A DNA stretch of 64,000 nt, from positions 1,488,001 to 1,552,000 of the forward strand of contig NZ_CP069004.1 of assembly GCF_016801775.1 (NCBI RefSeq). Reading direction: 5' to 3'. This document shows, one piece after another, positions 17,567-26,956 of this stretch (its first letter is position 1; the number at the start of each line of letters is the position of its first letter). Source of the DNA: Sulfitobacter mediterraneus. Its GTDB lineage: Bacteria; Pseudomonadota; Alphaproteobacteria; Rhodobacterales; Rhodobacteraceae. Both the position numbers and the translations under genes were made by a program. The notes under the pieces were generated by a model. It did no database searches. It was not told where the DNA came from and worked only from the letters and a program-made list of their open reading frames with translations.

Positions 17567-18191
17567 GCCGACGCGACAGGATCAGCGCCAGACCGGGCTG
17601 TTCCATCTGCAACGACATAGGTCCGGTCGCCGCGTTGGAGGTGCCGATTTTTTCCCCCAAGGCAAAGTTCAACCCATCTATCGGCCATTTCAAACCCGCG
17701 CTTTGCCCTGCCGCATCGGCCAAAGGGAAAAGCGAGACAACATCTCCTGCCCGTGTTGGCAATGCGATCTTGGGCGGTGCGAGCAAGATCACCTCATCAC
17801 GGCCCAGCAACACACAGGGGCGGTCCGCAAAAGCCAGCAGCCCGTGAAGCGCAGCAAGTTGATGATCGACCCGTCCGCCCAGAAACCCAGCGCCCAAAAT
17901 CACCGGCGCATCAATCCGCGCCAGCGCCTTTTCAAAATCGGTGGTGTCTTGCTCATCGATCCGGTGCAATCGCGCGGGTGGGATCTGGCCCAGAACCGCG
18001 CTCGGCGCACTGTCAAAATCCCCCAACACCGCTTCCGGCATGATCCCCGCCTCTAATGCCAGGACCACACCGCCATCAGCCGCCACACAAATCGGCGCAA
18101 TACTTAATGCTTCTTTAAGATCAACTGTGTTTGCCTCTCCACCACCTATGAGGGTGATTGCGGCAGAACTGTGTATAATAGGGTCAATCAT
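17499..18191 (-). CDS. thiN: Thiamine diphosphokinase
   Basis: A 230-residue protein matching thiamine pyrophosphokinase, which transfers diphosphate from ATP to thiamine to make the cofactor TPP. Signature segments are GGGEAN near the start, the CVAADGGVV and LGDFDSAP metal/ATP site, EQDTTDFEKAL, and LGGRVDHQLAALHGLL. The last ~22 residues overlap the 3' end of the convergent DMT gene. These form a dispensable-looking Arg-rich tail beyond the family domain. Confidence 0.9.
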   Translation of the reverse strand: MIDPIIHSSAAITLIGGGEANTVDLKEALSIAPICVAADGGVVLALEAGIMPEAVLGDFDSAPSAVLGQIPPARLHRIDEQDTTDFEKALARIDAPVILGAGFLGGRVDHQLAALHGLLAFADRPCVLLGRDEVILLAPPKIALPTRAGDVVSLFPLADAAGQSAGLKWPIDGLNFALGEKIGTSNAATGPMSLQMEQPGLALILSRRLMPDVVAALCQPDAARWPARGR

Positions 18192-18329
18192 GGCAGATTA
18201 CCTTGGTTTTGGGAAACTGGACACAATCTCGCCTTGAAATGATACGGTGGTTGGCACAGATTCGGGCCGCTTTGGTCTTGGATATCGTGGTAAACGGTAA
18301 CCTGCAAAACCGCAGAGGACGAGCATCCG

Positions 18330-20372
18330 ATGATGAGTAATAACAAAATTCTAACGGTTTCCTACGGCACTTTCTCGTGCACGTTGGAAGGTTTCGAAGA
18401 TTCATTTGGCACCATGAAGGCGATTGCGGAGTATTTCCGCGATCTTGCTTCTGATGACCGATACTTTGGCGCCGAACCGCCGCAGCCCGATGCAGAGATG
18501 TTGGCGCGGATCGCCCAAAGGGAAATGACGCGCCGCGTTGAGGCCCGCGAACAGGACGGCAAGATCGTACTGAGCGCCCATGAGCAAAGCGAAACCGCAC
18601 CGGCCCACGCTGCTGCGATTGCCGCACCGGCCGCCGCCGTTGTTGCCGCCGCCCCTGACGTGCAATTGCCGCAGGATGACCAGGCCGCTGCGCAAGCTCC
18701 GGTGGTCATCTCGACCTCCGCACCCGCAGTCATCGCTGAGGCGCAGCCCGCCCTAGAACAGCCAGCCCCCGCAGCCGAAGACACGCCCGAGGACACGCCG
18801 GACATTGTGCCCGGTCAGCCGGATGCCGAGGTTGAGGCCTTCTTTGCCGATGCGGACCACGCGGGTGCCAACGACACATTCGAAGATCAAGAGACACTTT
18901 CCCCATCTGCCCCTGTGGCGGCTTCTGCTCGGGTTGCCACGGTCGCGGCGGCGGTATCGGAGGGCGCAGAAGCGTCTGACGTACTGCCCACAGAAGAGAT
19001 TTCCTCTGCCTCTGTGACACCAAAGGAAGACAGCATTGCCGCAAAGCTTCAGCGCATCCGCGCCGTTGTTGCGCAGAACGAAGTTGCCGACGAGGACACC
19101 GATTTCCTTGAGGACGAACACGCCGATGCCGCGCAAGCCGATACGGCCGCGCCGGCCGCCCAAGATGATGATGAGGTGGATTCCATCCTCAGCGCCCTGA
19201 GCAGCAAAGACATCGACGACGCCAGTTTCGAAGACGAGGCAGCCGAGGTTGAAACTGCGCAGGATACTGCGGAAGATGACGCCGAAGAGGATGATTTGGC
19301 CGCAAGCCTGAGCAATCTCTTTGACGAAGAAGACGTAAAGCCCGCTGATGAGGATGCTTTGGCAGATCTGGCCGCACTGGCCGATGAAGACGATGCAAAA
19401 GCTGAAAAAGCGCCAGCCGCACGGGTGATCAAGGTCAACCGGGCCGAGCTGGAAGCCGCCCTGAAAGACAGCGAACTGGACGCCGGTGAAACGGCAGAAG
19501 AGGCCGCCGAGGATGTATCCGCGCTGGACCAGATCGCACCGTCAAAGACCGATGCAACGGCGTTGACGCCGGAAGACGAAGAAGATCTGGTTGCAGAGCT
19601 CTCCTCGCTTGAGGCGGAGTTGGAAGAAGACACCGCCGCGCCAGAGATCGCAGAAAAGGCACCTGCCGCCCCGACAGCGGCCCGGCGTATTCTGCCATCC
19701 ATTGATGAGGATGATCAAAGCTCTGACGTCAACCGTTTGCTGGCCGAAACCGATCAGCAGATGGACGAACCGGAAAGCGCAACGCGCCGCGATGCCTTTG
19801 CCCATTTGCGTGCCGCAGTGGCCGCGAAAAAGGCCGATGTCGCGATGGGCCAGCCAGAGACCGAGGACGAGAACGACAACGCTTACCGCAGTGATCTGGC
19901 CGAAGTGGTGCGTCCGCGCCGACCCAGCCCTGAAGGCCGCACCAAGCGCCCAGGCGGCAGCCGCCCTGCGCCACTTAAACTGGTCGCGGAACAGCGTATC
20001 GACGTCGCCCGCCCCACATCCGAGGGCCCCGTGCGCCCGCGCCGTGTTGCGGCGGTGGCAGATCCGGTTGAAACCCCCGATGGCGACAGCTTTGCCGATT
20101 ACGCCGCCGAAATGGGCGCAACGAAGCTGCCCGAACTGCTCGAAGCGGCGGCAGCCTATATGTCCTTTGTTGAGGGTCGCAAACAATTCTCGCGTCCACA
20201 GCTGATGACCAAGGTGCGTCAGGTCAGCGCCGAAGACGGGTTCAGCCGCGAAGATGGTCTGCGCTCCTTTGGACAGTTGCTGCGCTCTGGCAAAATCGAA
20301 AAGATCAAAGGGGGCCGGTTCACGGTATCTGATGATATCGGTTACCGCCCCGGCGAACGCGCAGCAGGCTAA
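18330..20372 (+). CDS. Long acidic Ala/Glu/Asp-rich protein of unknown function
   Basis: A 680-residue protein with three parts. The N-terminal ~75 residues (ILTVSYGTFSCTLEGFEDSF...) look conserved and folded. A ~430-residue middle is a low-complexity, very acidic linker rich in Ala, Glu and Asp. The C-terminal ~90 residues (FADYAAEMGATKLPELLEAA...KIEKIKGGRFTVSDDIGYRPG) look like a compact helical domain. No signal peptide or membrane segment is seen, so it is cytoplasmic. It is probably a scaffold tethering two small domains; no function is assigned. A clear intrinsic terminator follows the gene. Confidence 0.8.
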   Translation: MMSNNKILTVSYGTFSCTLEGFEDSFGTMKAIAEYFRDLASDDRYFGAEPPQPDAEMLARIAQREMTRRVEAREQDGKIVLSAHEQSETAPAHAAAIAAPAAAVVAAAPDVQLPQDDQAAAQAPVVISTSAPAVIAEAQPALEQPAPAAEDTPEDTPDIVPGQPDAEVEAFFADADHAGANDTFEDQETLSPSAPVAASARVATVAAAVSEGAEASDVLPTEEISSASVTPKEDSIAAKLQRIRAVVAQNEVADEDTDFLEDEHADAAQADTAAPAAQDDDEVDSILSALSSKDIDDASFEDEAAEVETAQDTAEDDAEEDDLAASLSNLFDEEDVKPADEDALADLAALADEDDAKAEKAPAARVIKVNRAELEAALKDSELDAGETAEEAAEDVSALDQIAPSKTDATALTPEDEEDLVAELSSLEAELEEDTAAPEIAEKAPAAPTAARRILPSIDEDDQSSDVNRLLAETDQQMDEPESATRRDAFAHLRAAVAAKKADVAMGQPETEDENDNAYRSDLAEVVRPRRPSPEGRTKRPGGSRPAPLKLVAEQRIDVARPTSEGPVRPRRVAAVADPVETPDGDSFADYAAEMGATKLPELLEAAAAYMSFVEGRKQFSRPQLMTKVRQVSAEDGFSREDGLRSFGQLLRSGKIEKIKGGRFTVSDDIGYRPGERAAG

Positions 20373-20393
20373 CCTGTTGACACTAAAAACAAG

Positions 20394-20421
20394 AAAAGGC
20401 GGCCCCAGTGGCCGCCTTTTT
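20394..20421 (+). terminator. Intrinsic terminator after the acidic protein
   Basis: Stem GGCGGCC (20398-20404) and GGCCGCC (20410-20416) with a 5-base loop, preceded by AAAA and followed by TTTTT (20417-20421). The A and T tracts let it work in both directions, so it may also serve the convergent DUF2842/purA side. Confidence 0.85.
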
Positions 20422-20442
20422 CATTTTCGGAATATGTCCGGT

Positions 20443-20664
20443 CTATTTGTCCTGATCCGGATCGGCCTGACCGATCCCAATAAATACAAACTTGAAGGGC
20501 AAGATCCAGACAATGCCAAGCCCGACATAGATGCCCAGTTCCAAAAGGATCGACGGACGCTCAAACTGGTTCACCGCCCAGACCGCGCAAGCGATATAGA
20601 CCGGCAATCCCACCAGCAGGATCACCAATGACCAACGTCTGCGTGCCTTGTAGCTGAGTGCCAT
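20443..20664 (-). CDS. DUF2842 family small membrane protein
   Basis: A 73-residue protein from the ATG at 20664. MALSYKARRRW is followed by two membrane helices (LVILLVGLPVYIACAVWAV and LLELGIYVGLGIVWILPFKF) and a short polar tail (GQADPD), matching DUF2842, a family largely confined to alphaproteobacteria. It lies downstream of purA on the same strand with a 25-bp gap, so the two may be co-transcribed. Function unknown. Confidence 0.85.
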   Translation of the reverse strand: MALSYKARRRWSLVILLVGLPVYIACAVWAVNQFERPSILLELGIYVGLGIVWILPFKFVFIGIGQADPDQDK

Positions 20665-20689
20665 GTGATGCCCTTTCGTACCGCTGTGA

Positions 20690-21985
20690 TCAGTCTGCAA
20701 ATGGATCAGTGACCAGGATCGTATCTTCCCGCTCCGGTGAGGTGGAAACTAGCGCGACCGGGCAATCAATCAACTCTTCCACGCGGCGCACATATTTGAT
20801 AGCCTCGGCAGGCAGATCCGCCCAGGATCGCGCGCCTTCGGTGGATTGAGACCAGCCGGGCATCTCTTCGTAAACCGGCACGCAGCGGGCCTGTTCTTCG
20901 GCAGCGGTGGGCAGATAGTCCAGCCGCCGACCGTCCAGATCATAGCCAACACAGATCTTCAGGGTTTCGAACCCGTCCAGCACGTCCAGTTTGGTCAGGC
21001 AGATGCCGGTGATGCCAGAGGTCGCACAGGTTTGGCGCAGCAACGCTGCATCGAACCAGCCACAGCGGCGTTGCCGCCCGGTGGTGGTGCCGAACTCATG
21101 GCCGCGCTCGCCCAAGCGCTGGCCATCCGCGTCCTTCAGCTCTGTCGGGAACGGGCCTTCGCCCACGCGGGTTGTATAGGCCTTCACGATGCCCAGCACA
21201 TAATCAATAGCGGTCGGGCCAAGGCCCACGCCGGTCGCAGCCTGCCCCGCAATCACGTTGGAGGAGGTCACAAAAGGATAGGTGCCAAAATCGATATCCA
21301 GCAAGGCGCCCTGCGCCCCTTCGAACAGGATCCGTTTACCCGCCTTGCGTTTCTCGGCCAATACCTTCCAGACCGGCGCTGCGAAAGGCAGAATTTTTGG
21401 TGCAATGTCTTGCAGTTGCGCAATCAGGGCGTCGCGGTCGATGGCCGCGATCCCCAACCCTTTGCGCAGCGGGTCATGATGCTGCAAGGCACGGTCGACG
21501 CGGGCCTCTAGTGTCGCGGCATCCGCCAGATCGGCAACACGAATGGCACGGCGGCCAACCTTGTCCTCGTAGCACGGTCCGATCCCGCGGCCGGTGGTCC
21601 CGATCTTGGTCCCTTTGCTGGCCGCCTCTTCGCGCGCGCGATCCAGTTCACCGTGAAACGGCAGGATCAGCGGCGTGTTTTCGGCAATCATAAGGCTTTC
21701 GGGATTGATCGTCACGCCCTGCGCTTCGATGGTCTTGATTTCGTTCAGCAGGTGCCAGGGATCCAACACCACACCATTGCCGATCACCGACAATTTGCCA
21801 CCGCGCACCACGCCCGAGGGCAACGCGTGCAGCTTAAAAACCTCACCATCAATCACCAGGGTATGGCCGGCGTTGTGACCACCCTGGAACCGCGCGATCA
21901 CGTCGGCGCGTTCAGACAGCCAATCGACAATCTTGCCTTTTCCTTCGTCACCCCATTGGGCACCGACAACAACTACGTTGGCCAT
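20690..21985 (-). CDS. purA: Adenylosuccinate synthetase
   Basis: A 431-residue protein from the ATG at 21985 (AGAAGGAAG ribosome site); the frame extends seven codons further but the internal start fits the family. It catalyses GTP-dependent joining of IMP and aspartate, the first committed step to AMP. Signatures: the P-loop-like [13 protein letters not shown], the catalytic His in [19 protein letters not shown] and [10 protein letters not shown]. Length and motifs are full and normal. Confidence 0.97.
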   Translation of the reverse strand: MANVVVVGAQWGDEGKGKIVDWLSERADVIARFQGGHNAGHTLVIDGEVFKLHALPSGVVRGGKLSVIGNGVVLDPWHLLNEIKTIEAQGVTINPESLMIAENTPLILPFHGELDRAREEAASKGTKIGTTGRGIGPCYEDKVGRRAIRVADLADAATLEARVDRALQHHDPLRKGLGIAAIDRDALIAQLQDIAPKILPFAAPVWKVLAEKRKAGKRILFEGAQGALLDIDFGTYPFVTSSNVIAGQAATGVGLGPTAIDYVLGIVKAYTTRVGEGPFPTELKDADGQRLGERGHEFGTTTGRQRRCGWFDAALLRQTCATSGITGICLTKLDVLDGFETLKICVGYDLDGRRLDYLPTAAEEQARCVPVYEEMPGWSQSTEGARSWADLPAEAIKYVRRVEELIDCPVALVSTSPEREDTILVTDPFAD

Positions 21986-22161
21986 GATGATCTTCCTTCT
22001 AGACAACCCGCGCCCGTATAGCGGCAGCAGGCGGGCGGCGAAACTGGAAAATCCGCCATGCTGCGTTTTGCCTCAAATGAATGCCCAGTGCCCGGCTTTC
22101 CCGCACTGGACTTTGCCACCGCCTCGGCGGTAGTTTTGGCGAAAAGAAAGAGGGCCGTAAA

Positions 22162-22557
22162 ATGGGCTTTGTCCTGCGCTGGATCTGTGCATTTGGTCTG
22201 CTCGCCGCGACCTTCAACCCGACCGAGTATAACTACGCCACTTGGGTGCGTGATTTCGGGCGGGAAAATCTGTCTGTTGCGGTGCTTTTGGGGCTGCTTT
22301 TGATGATTGGCTATATCATCTATCTGCGGGCCACTTTGCGATCTATCGGCGGTTTTGGTATGATGCTTGTGCTGGCCGTTGTCTCGGCCTCGCTTTGGGT
22401 GCTTTATGATTTCAAGGTGCTACGCCTCGACAATGCCAGCGCAAATGTCTGGCTGGCACTGGCCGCACTCAGCCTTGTTTTGGGCATCGGCCTGAGTTGG
22501 AGCCATGTGCGGCGCAACCTGTCCGGACAGGCCGATATGGACGATGTGGACAACTGA
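22162..22557 (+). CDS. DUF6524 family membrane protein
   Basis: A 131-residue protein from the ATG at 22162. It has four hydrophobic segments (FVLRWICAFGLLAATF, SVAVLLGLLLMIGYIIYL, FGMMLVLAVVSASLWVLY and WLALAALSLVLGIGLSW) and a short polar C-terminus. It matches a small inner-membrane family common in Rhodobacteraceae (DUF6524). It is divergent from purA and 11 bp ahead of a small cytosolic gene. Function unknown. Confidence 0.8.
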   Translation: MGFVLRWICAFGLLAATFNPTEYNYATWVRDFGRENLSVAVLLGLLLMIGYIIYLRATLRSIGGFGMMLVLAVVSASLWVLYDFKVLRLDNASANVWLALAALSLVLGIGLSWSHVRRNLSGQADMDDVDN

Positions 22558-22568
22558 AAGGAACGGCA

Positions 22569-22781
22569 ATGCGCAAGACGGCCCGGACAAGTGAGAGCTT
22601 TGAAAAGTTCTATTACAAACAGGTTGCTACCGGTGAGGGCTGCGGCTGCGCCGAGCGGATCATCGACGTGCATGAATTCAACCGTCTGGCCGGTTCGTCC
22701 AAGCGGATCGGCAGCTTGCTCCCCCAAAAAGGCGCATGGCGGCGGTTTCTGCGTAAAGCGGGCCTATACAGCCGAGATTGA
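22569..22781 (+). CDS. Small conserved hypothetical protein
   Basis: A 70-residue basic protein from the ATG at 22569, which has AAAGGAA seven bases upstream. It contains a GCGCAE motif with two close Cys, and a basic C-terminal half (KRIGSLLPQKGAWRRFLRKAG). No family was recognised. It lies 11 bp after the DUF6524 gene and is probably co-transcribed with it. Its end approaches the convergent nitrile hydratase accessory gene. Confidence 0.6.
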   Translation: MRKTARTSESFEKFYYKQVATGEGCGCAERIIDVHEFNRLAGSSKRIGSLLPQKGAWRRFLRKAGLYSRD

Positions 22782-22798
22782 AGCATTGGATCCGGCGG

Positions 22799-23113
22799 TC
22801 AATCGGCCAGATGCACCGGCGCCCCGTGCGGCGTTGACAGATAGGCCGCCTCCCATGCATTGCGCAGGTCGGCCACATCCGCGGGGGCGGCCATACCGAT
22901 CTCGGCCAGATAGCCCTCAAGTGTTTCCAGCCAAGCGGTAAAGTAATCCTCACCGCCGTTCAGCTCTTTGTCCAAGCCATGCCGCGCCAGCGTTGCGCCA
23001 AAGCGTTCCGCCCAATCGGCCCAGGCGAAATGCCCCGCCTCATTCAAATGTACGGTCAGAGCAAAGACCTGCGCATGCCAAGGCGCTTCAAAGGCCGGTT
23101 CAGGCGCGCTCAT
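22799..23113 (-). CDS. Nitrile hydratase accessory protein
   Basis: A 104-residue protein from the ATG at 23113, which overlaps the nthB stop (ATGA). It resembles the N-terminal part of nitrile hydratase beta subunits (FEAPWHAQVFALTVHLNEAG...WADWAERFG), the pattern of NHase activator proteins that help load cobalt into the alpha subunit by subunit exchange. It is the third gene of an nthA-nthB-accessory operon. Confidence 0.85.
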   Translation of the reverse strand: MSAPEPAFEAPWHAQVFALTVHLNEAGHFAWADWAERFGATLARHGLDKELNGGEDYFTAWLETLEGYLAEIGMAAPADVADLRNAWEAAYLSTPHGAPVHLAD

Positions 23114-23787
23114 GCCTCCGGCTCCAGATAGCTTTGCCACAGGTCCAGAACCACCTCATCGTGTGGATGCTCGGGGTGCGACCACAGCTCGGACGCGGGG
23201 AACACCACAGCATAAAGCGGCTCTGCCGCATCTCCCAACCGGTGCGCCGAACTGTCCGGCAACACATGAGTTCCATGCAGGCGAAGGATCCGGCCCCGCG
23301 CACCAGCGGCATAGGTCGGCAGGCGCGTATGCCCGCCATCAACCAGCGTATTGGCGGCGATCTTGCGTGTGACAACCACGTCGCCCACTTCGAACTGCGG
23401 CGCGGTGTTGCTGGGCCGATCGGCAGGGCCGCCCTTGGCCAGAACCCCCGCCACCTGATCGGCGGTCAGTTTCTTGTCGGCCAGTGGGCTGGGCGCGGGA
23501 TCGGCTTGTCCGGACAACTCTTCGCGGGTCACAACGCCGGTTTCGACCAGAAGGTTGGCCAGGCCAGAAATCCATTTCTCATAGTAAGAGAACCGCGCAT
23601 AGTCCGTCGGGGCCAGACATTCCCGCGCGTGGCGGGAAACGTCGATGTTCCATTTGCCAAGCGATCCAGCAGCCAGCGTCACGGCCAACGCCCGCGCATG
23701 CCAATCGGTGTGGAACACTTCGTCTTCCGGCTCGGGCGTAATCGTGCCATCGCCATACCGCCCGCCCATGTCATGCACCCGGCTCAT
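23110..23787 (-). CDS. nthB: Nitrile hydratase beta subunit
   Basis: A 225-residue protein matching the beta subunit of nitrile hydratase, which hydrates nitriles to amides as an alpha/beta heterodimer. The N-terminus [14 protein letters not shown] is diagnostic. The C-terminal SH3-like domain shows [33 protein letters not shown] and LYAVVF. Its start overlaps the nthA stop by 4 bp. Confidence 0.95.
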   Translation of the reverse strand: MSRVHDMGGRYGDGTITPEPEDEVFHTDWHARALAVTLAAGSLGKWNIDVSRHARECLAPTDYARFSYYEKWISGLANLLVETGVVTREELSGQADPAPSPLADKKLTADQVAGVLAKGGPADRPSNTAPQFEVGDVVVTRKIAANTLVDGGHTRLPTYAAGARGRILRLHGTHVLPDSSAHRLGDAAEPLYAVVFPASELWSHPEHPHDEVVLDLWQSYLEPEA

Positions 23788-24434
23788 GGGGCACTCGCCA
23801 ATGCTGTGCCGATCATGCTGTCTCGGCTGATCAGGGTCATCAGCGCCTCTTCGTCCATGCCCTCTGTGCCTGCGGGCCTTTGCGGGATCACCAGATAACG
23901 GACCTCGGCGGTGGAATCCCAGACGCGCACCGCGGTCTCGCTGGGCAAGGTCACGCCAAAATCAGCCAAAACCTTGCGCGGCTCGCGCACAACGCGGGCG
24001 CGGTAGGCATCTGATTTGTACCACCCCGGCGGAATACCCAAAAGCGGCCAGGGATAGCAACTGCACAGGGTGCAAACGACAATGTTATGCTGGGTCTCGG
24101 TGTTTTCCACCGCGACCATGTGTTCGCCCTGCCGCCCGTAAAACCCGAGATCCGAAACCACCTTTGTCGCATCTTCCAGCAGGGCCGCACGGAACGCCGG
24201 ATCAAGCCAGGCACGGGCCACCACGCGGGCACCATTGCGCGGGCCAATGCGGTTTTCATAAGTGTCGATGATTTCATCCAGCGCGGCGAGATCAATCAAT
24301 CCCTTGCGGGTCAAAAGGGTCTCCAACGCCTTGACCCGAAGGGCAGGATCAGAAGGCAAAAGCGCATGCGGGTCGTCGTGAGAATGATCATGAGGCATGG
24401 CGCGAGACTGCAACAGCGCACTGACCTTGTCCAT
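23784..24434 (-). CDS. nthA: Nitrile hydratase alpha subunit, cobalt type
   Basis: A 216-residue catalytic subunit of nitrile hydratase. The metal-binding claw reads [10 protein letters not shown]; Thr between the first two Cys marks the cobalt type (iron enzymes have Ser), and the last two Cys are normally oxidised to sulfinic/sulfenic acids. The His-rich start ([10 protein letters not shown]) may help cobalt handling. The start at 24434 is listed, but the ATG at 24398 (MPHDHSH) gives the more usual N-terminus. No amidase or cobalt transporter is adjacent. Confidence 0.94.
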   Translation of the reverse strand: MDKVSALLQSRAMPHDHSHDDPHALLPSDPALRVKALETLLTRKGLIDLAALDEIIDTYENRIGPRNGARVVARAWLDPAFRAALLEDATKVVSDLGFYGRQGEHMVAVENTETQHNIVVCTLCSCYPWPLLGIPPGWYKSDAYRARVVREPRKVLADFGVTLPSETAVRVWDSTAEVRYLVIPQRPAGTEGMDEEALMTLISRDSMIGTALASAP

Positions 24435-24737
24435 GACCGGCGGAACAATTTAATCCGTTTACAATTCAACCCGCGAAATCGGCCGTTTTTTGTGGTATGG
24501 TTGTCCTACGAAGCGAGTCTGATCCACCTCAATTCCAGGATAACCCTTCTAACAAGGCGTGGTAGAGCACCGCTTCAACAGACCGCCGCCCCCATGCGGC
24601 GGTCTTTGTTATGCGGCGCAGCCGCGACACCCCGCCCTTTAGACCGCAAAGAATGGCGCACAAAGCCGATCCCGACTTGCCCCGCGCCGCAAAGACGCCT
24701 AGATACCCGCAAACGAAATTCGAAAGCGCCCGTCTCC
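24435..24737. other. 303-bp intergenic region between nthA and secG
   Basis: No convincing long gene lies here. It holds an intrinsic terminator on the plus strand (24580-24607) with no annotated gene upstream of it, which points to a short transcript. One possible 22-codon leader starts at an ATG near 24497. A short segment, GTGGTAGAGCACCGC, resembles a tRNA D-arm but lacks the pairing strand. The region should hold the divergent nthA and secG promoters, though no clear -35/-10 pair was seen. Confidence 0.4.
24580..24607 (+). terminator. Orphan intrinsic terminator upstream of secG
   Basis: A perfect 10-bp stem (AGACCGCCGC, 24580-24589, with GCGGCGGTCT, 24596-24605), a 6-base loop and a following TT/TTGTT. 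It points toward secG, but the only gene upstream of it is the oppositely oriented nthA, so it probably ends a small RNA or acts as a leader attenuator. Confidence 0.7.
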
Positions 24738-25097
24738 ATGGAAAATGTCGTTCTGATCGTTCACCTGCTTTTGGCCTTTGGCCTGATTGCCGTTGTGTTG
24801 CTGCAACGCTCTGAAGGGGGCGGTCTTGGCATGGGTGGCGGCGGCGGTGCCGTTTCAGGCCGGGCAGCGGCCACTGCGCTTGGCAAATTGACCTGGCTTT
24901 TGGGCGCCGGTTTTATCGTCACGTCGATCTCTTTGACCGTGATCGTGGCGCAAAAATCCTCCGGTGCATCGGTTCTGGATCGTCTGAGCGCAACGCCGCC
25001 AGCCGTGACCGACACCGAAACGGGCCTGCCTGCCGGTGAAAGCCTGCTGCCACCAACCGCCGATGACAATGCACCTTTGGTGCCAGCGGCGGACTGA
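24738..25097 (+). CDS. secG: Preprotein translocase subunit SecG
   Basis: A 119-residue protein from the ATG at 24738; the long upstream extension of this frame is not coding. MENVVLIVHLLLAFGLIAVVLLQRSEGGGLG is the typical first SecG helix and loop, followed by a Gly-rich segment and a second helix (LTWLLGAGFIVTSISLTVIV). A Pro/Ala/Asp-rich tail completes it. It is the auxiliary subunit of the SecYEG channel in the inner membrane. pyrG follows 178 bp downstream, an order common in alphaproteobacteria. Confidence 0.94.
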   Translation: MENVVLIVHLLLAFGLIAVVLLQRSEGGGLGMGGGGGAVSGRAAATALGKLTWLLGAGFIVTSISLTVIVAQKSSGASVLDRLSATPPAVTDTETGLPAGESLLPPTADDNAPLVPAAD

Positions 25098-25275
25098 ACG
25101 AAAAACACTAAACATTGAGGCAATGCCGTTTTTCGCAACATCATGTTGCGGCTTGGCCTTGCCTTGAGCATCCGAATCCTGTTAGGCTTAAATCCCGTGG
25201 TGCTGCGTTATTTCGCAGCGCAGTTTGGTGTTTTTGGTCAAACACAAATACGAATTCACGGGGGTCTCAGGACAT

Positions 25276-26922
25276 ATGGCGCGATATATCTTCATCACCG
25301 GCGGTGTGGTTTCCAGCCTTGGCAAAGGTTTGGCATCGGCGGCTTTGGGGGCGCTGTTGCAAGCGCGGGGATTTTCGGTCCGGCTGCGCAAACTTGATCC
25401 CTACCTGAACGTCGATCCCGGCACGATGTCGCCCTTTGAACATGGCGAAGTGTTCGTGACCGATGACGGGGCCGAAACAGACCTCGATCTGGGCCATTAC
25501 GAACGCTTCACCGGCGTGCCCGCCCGCAAAACCGATTCCGTTTCCTCGGGCCGCATCTATTCCAACGTGTTGGAAAAGGAACGCCGCGGCGATTATTTGG
25601 GCAAAACCATCCAGGTGGTTCCGCATGTCACCAATGAAATCAAAGAGTTCCTCGCCATTGGCGAAGACGAAGTTGATTTTATGCTCTGTGAGATCGGCGG
25701 CACCGTCGGCGATATCGAAGGCCTGCCCTTCTTTGAAGCGATCCGCCAGTTTTCCCACGACAAGCCGCGCGGGCAGTGCATCTTTATGCATCTGACCCTG
25801 CTGCCCTACCTGGCCGCCAGTGGCGAGCTGAAGACCAAGCCGACCCAGCACAGCGTGAAGGAATTGCAATCCATCGGCATTGCGCCCGACATTCTGGTCT
25901 GCCGCTCCGAACAGCCGATCCCGCAGAAGGAACGCGAGAAAATCGCGCTGTTCTGTAACGTGCGCCGCGAAGCCGTCGTGGCGGCCTATGACCTTAAATC
26001 CATCTACGAAGCGCCGCTGGCCTACCATGCGCAGGGTCTCGATCAGGCGGTTCTGGATGCCTTTGACATCTCCCCCGCCCCGCGTCCCGATCTGGCCGTT
26101 TGGCATGATGTTTATGACCGCATTCAAAATCCCGAAGGCGACGTGCGCGTGGCGATTGTCGGCAAATACACCCAGCTTGAAGACGCCTATAAGTCTATCG
26201 CCGAGGCTTTGACCCACGGCGGCATGGCCAACCGCGTCAAGGTCAAGGTGGAATGGGTCGATGCCGAAGTGTTCGACAAGGCCGAAGATGTGAGCTCCCA
26301 CCTCGAAGGGTTCCATGCGATCCTTGTGCCCGGTGGATTTGGCGAGCGCGGCACCGAAGGCAAAATCAAAGCGGCGCAATATGCCCGCGAACACAAAGTG
26401 CCCTATCTGGGCATCTGTCTGGGCATGCAAATGGCCGTGATCGAAGCGGCACGGAACGTGGCAGGTGTCAGCGCGGCGGGCTCCGAAGAGTTTGACCATG
26501 AGGCAGGCAAGAAACGGTTTGAACCTGTGGTCTACCACCTCAAGGAATGGGTTCAGGGCAACCACAAAGTCGAGCGCAAGGTCGGCGATGACAAAGGTGG
26601 CACCATGCGTCTGGGCGCCTATGATGCGACCCTCACAGAGGGATCTAAAGTGGCGCAGGCCTATGGCACCACCGCCATTGATGAGCGTCACCGCCACCGC
26701 TATGAGGTTGATATCGCTTACAAAGACAAGCTCGAAGAGGCCGGCCTCAAATTCTCCGGCATGTCCCCCGATGGCAAACTGCCCGAGATTGTCGAATGGC
26801 AGGATCACCCTTGGTTCATCGGAGTACAGTTCCATCCCGAACTGAAATCCAAACCCTTTGACCCGCATCCCCTGTTCAAGGACTTTGTCCGCGCGGCCAA
26901 AGAAATGTCACGGCTGGTTTAA
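25276..26922 (+). CDS. pyrG: CTP synthase
   Basis: A 548-residue protein from the ATG at 25276 (an upstream ATG at 25225 lacks family support). It aminates UTP to CTP with glutamine and ATP. The synthetase half starts [19 protein letters not shown] with the ATP-binding loop, and [19 protein letters not shown] follows. The C-terminal class I amidotransferase has the nucleophile Cys in GICLGMQ and the catalytic His/Glu in QFHPEL. Length and motifs are normal. Confidence 0.97.
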   Translation: MARYIFITGGVVSSLGKGLASAALGALLQARGFSVRLRKLDPYLNVDPGTMSPFEHGEVFVTDDGAETDLDLGHYERFTGVPARKTDSVSSGRIYSNVLEKERRGDYLGKTIQVVPHVTNEIKEFLAIGEDEVDFMLCEIGGTVGDIEGLPFFEAIRQFSHDKPRGQCIFMHLTLLPYLAASGELKTKPTQHSVKELQSIGIAPDILVCRSEQPIPQKEREKIALFCNVRREAVVAAYDLKSIYEAPLAYHAQGLDQAVLDAFDISPAPRPDLAVWHDVYDRIQNPEGDVRVAIVGKYTQLEDAYKSIAEALTHGGMANRVKVKVEWVDAEVFDKAEDVSSHLEGFHAILVPGGFGERGTEGKIKAAQYAREHKVPYLGICLGMQMAVIEAARNVAGVSAAGSEEFDHEAGKKRFEPVVYHLKEWVQGNHKVERKVGDDKGGTMRLGAYDATLTEGSKVAQAYGTTAIDERHRHRYEVDIAYKDKLEEAGLKFSGMSPDGKLPEIVEWQDHPWFIGVQFHPELKSKPFDPHPLFKDFVRAAKEMSRLV

Positions 26923-26956
26923 CGCTGCTGAAAATTGCAGGTGTTAAGTTACCAGG

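Noticed and set aside
18600..19700. Long minus-strand open frames opposite the acidic protein
   Set aside because: They are Ser/Ala- or Arg-rich mirror frames of a biased-composition gene, with no recognisable domain.
24555..24580. tRNA-like D-arm (GTGGTAGAGCACCGC)
   Set aside because: The matching D-stem strand, acceptor stem and T-loop are absent, so no tRNA gene is supported.
25099..25135. Inverted repeat CGAAAAAC...GTTTTTCG after secG
   Set aside because: The 8-bp stem is AT-rich with a 21-base loop, too weak to call a terminator.
25267..26868. 533-codon minus-strand frame opposite pyrG
   Set aside because: It is an antisense shadow of a fully recognised CTP synthase and has no family resemblance.
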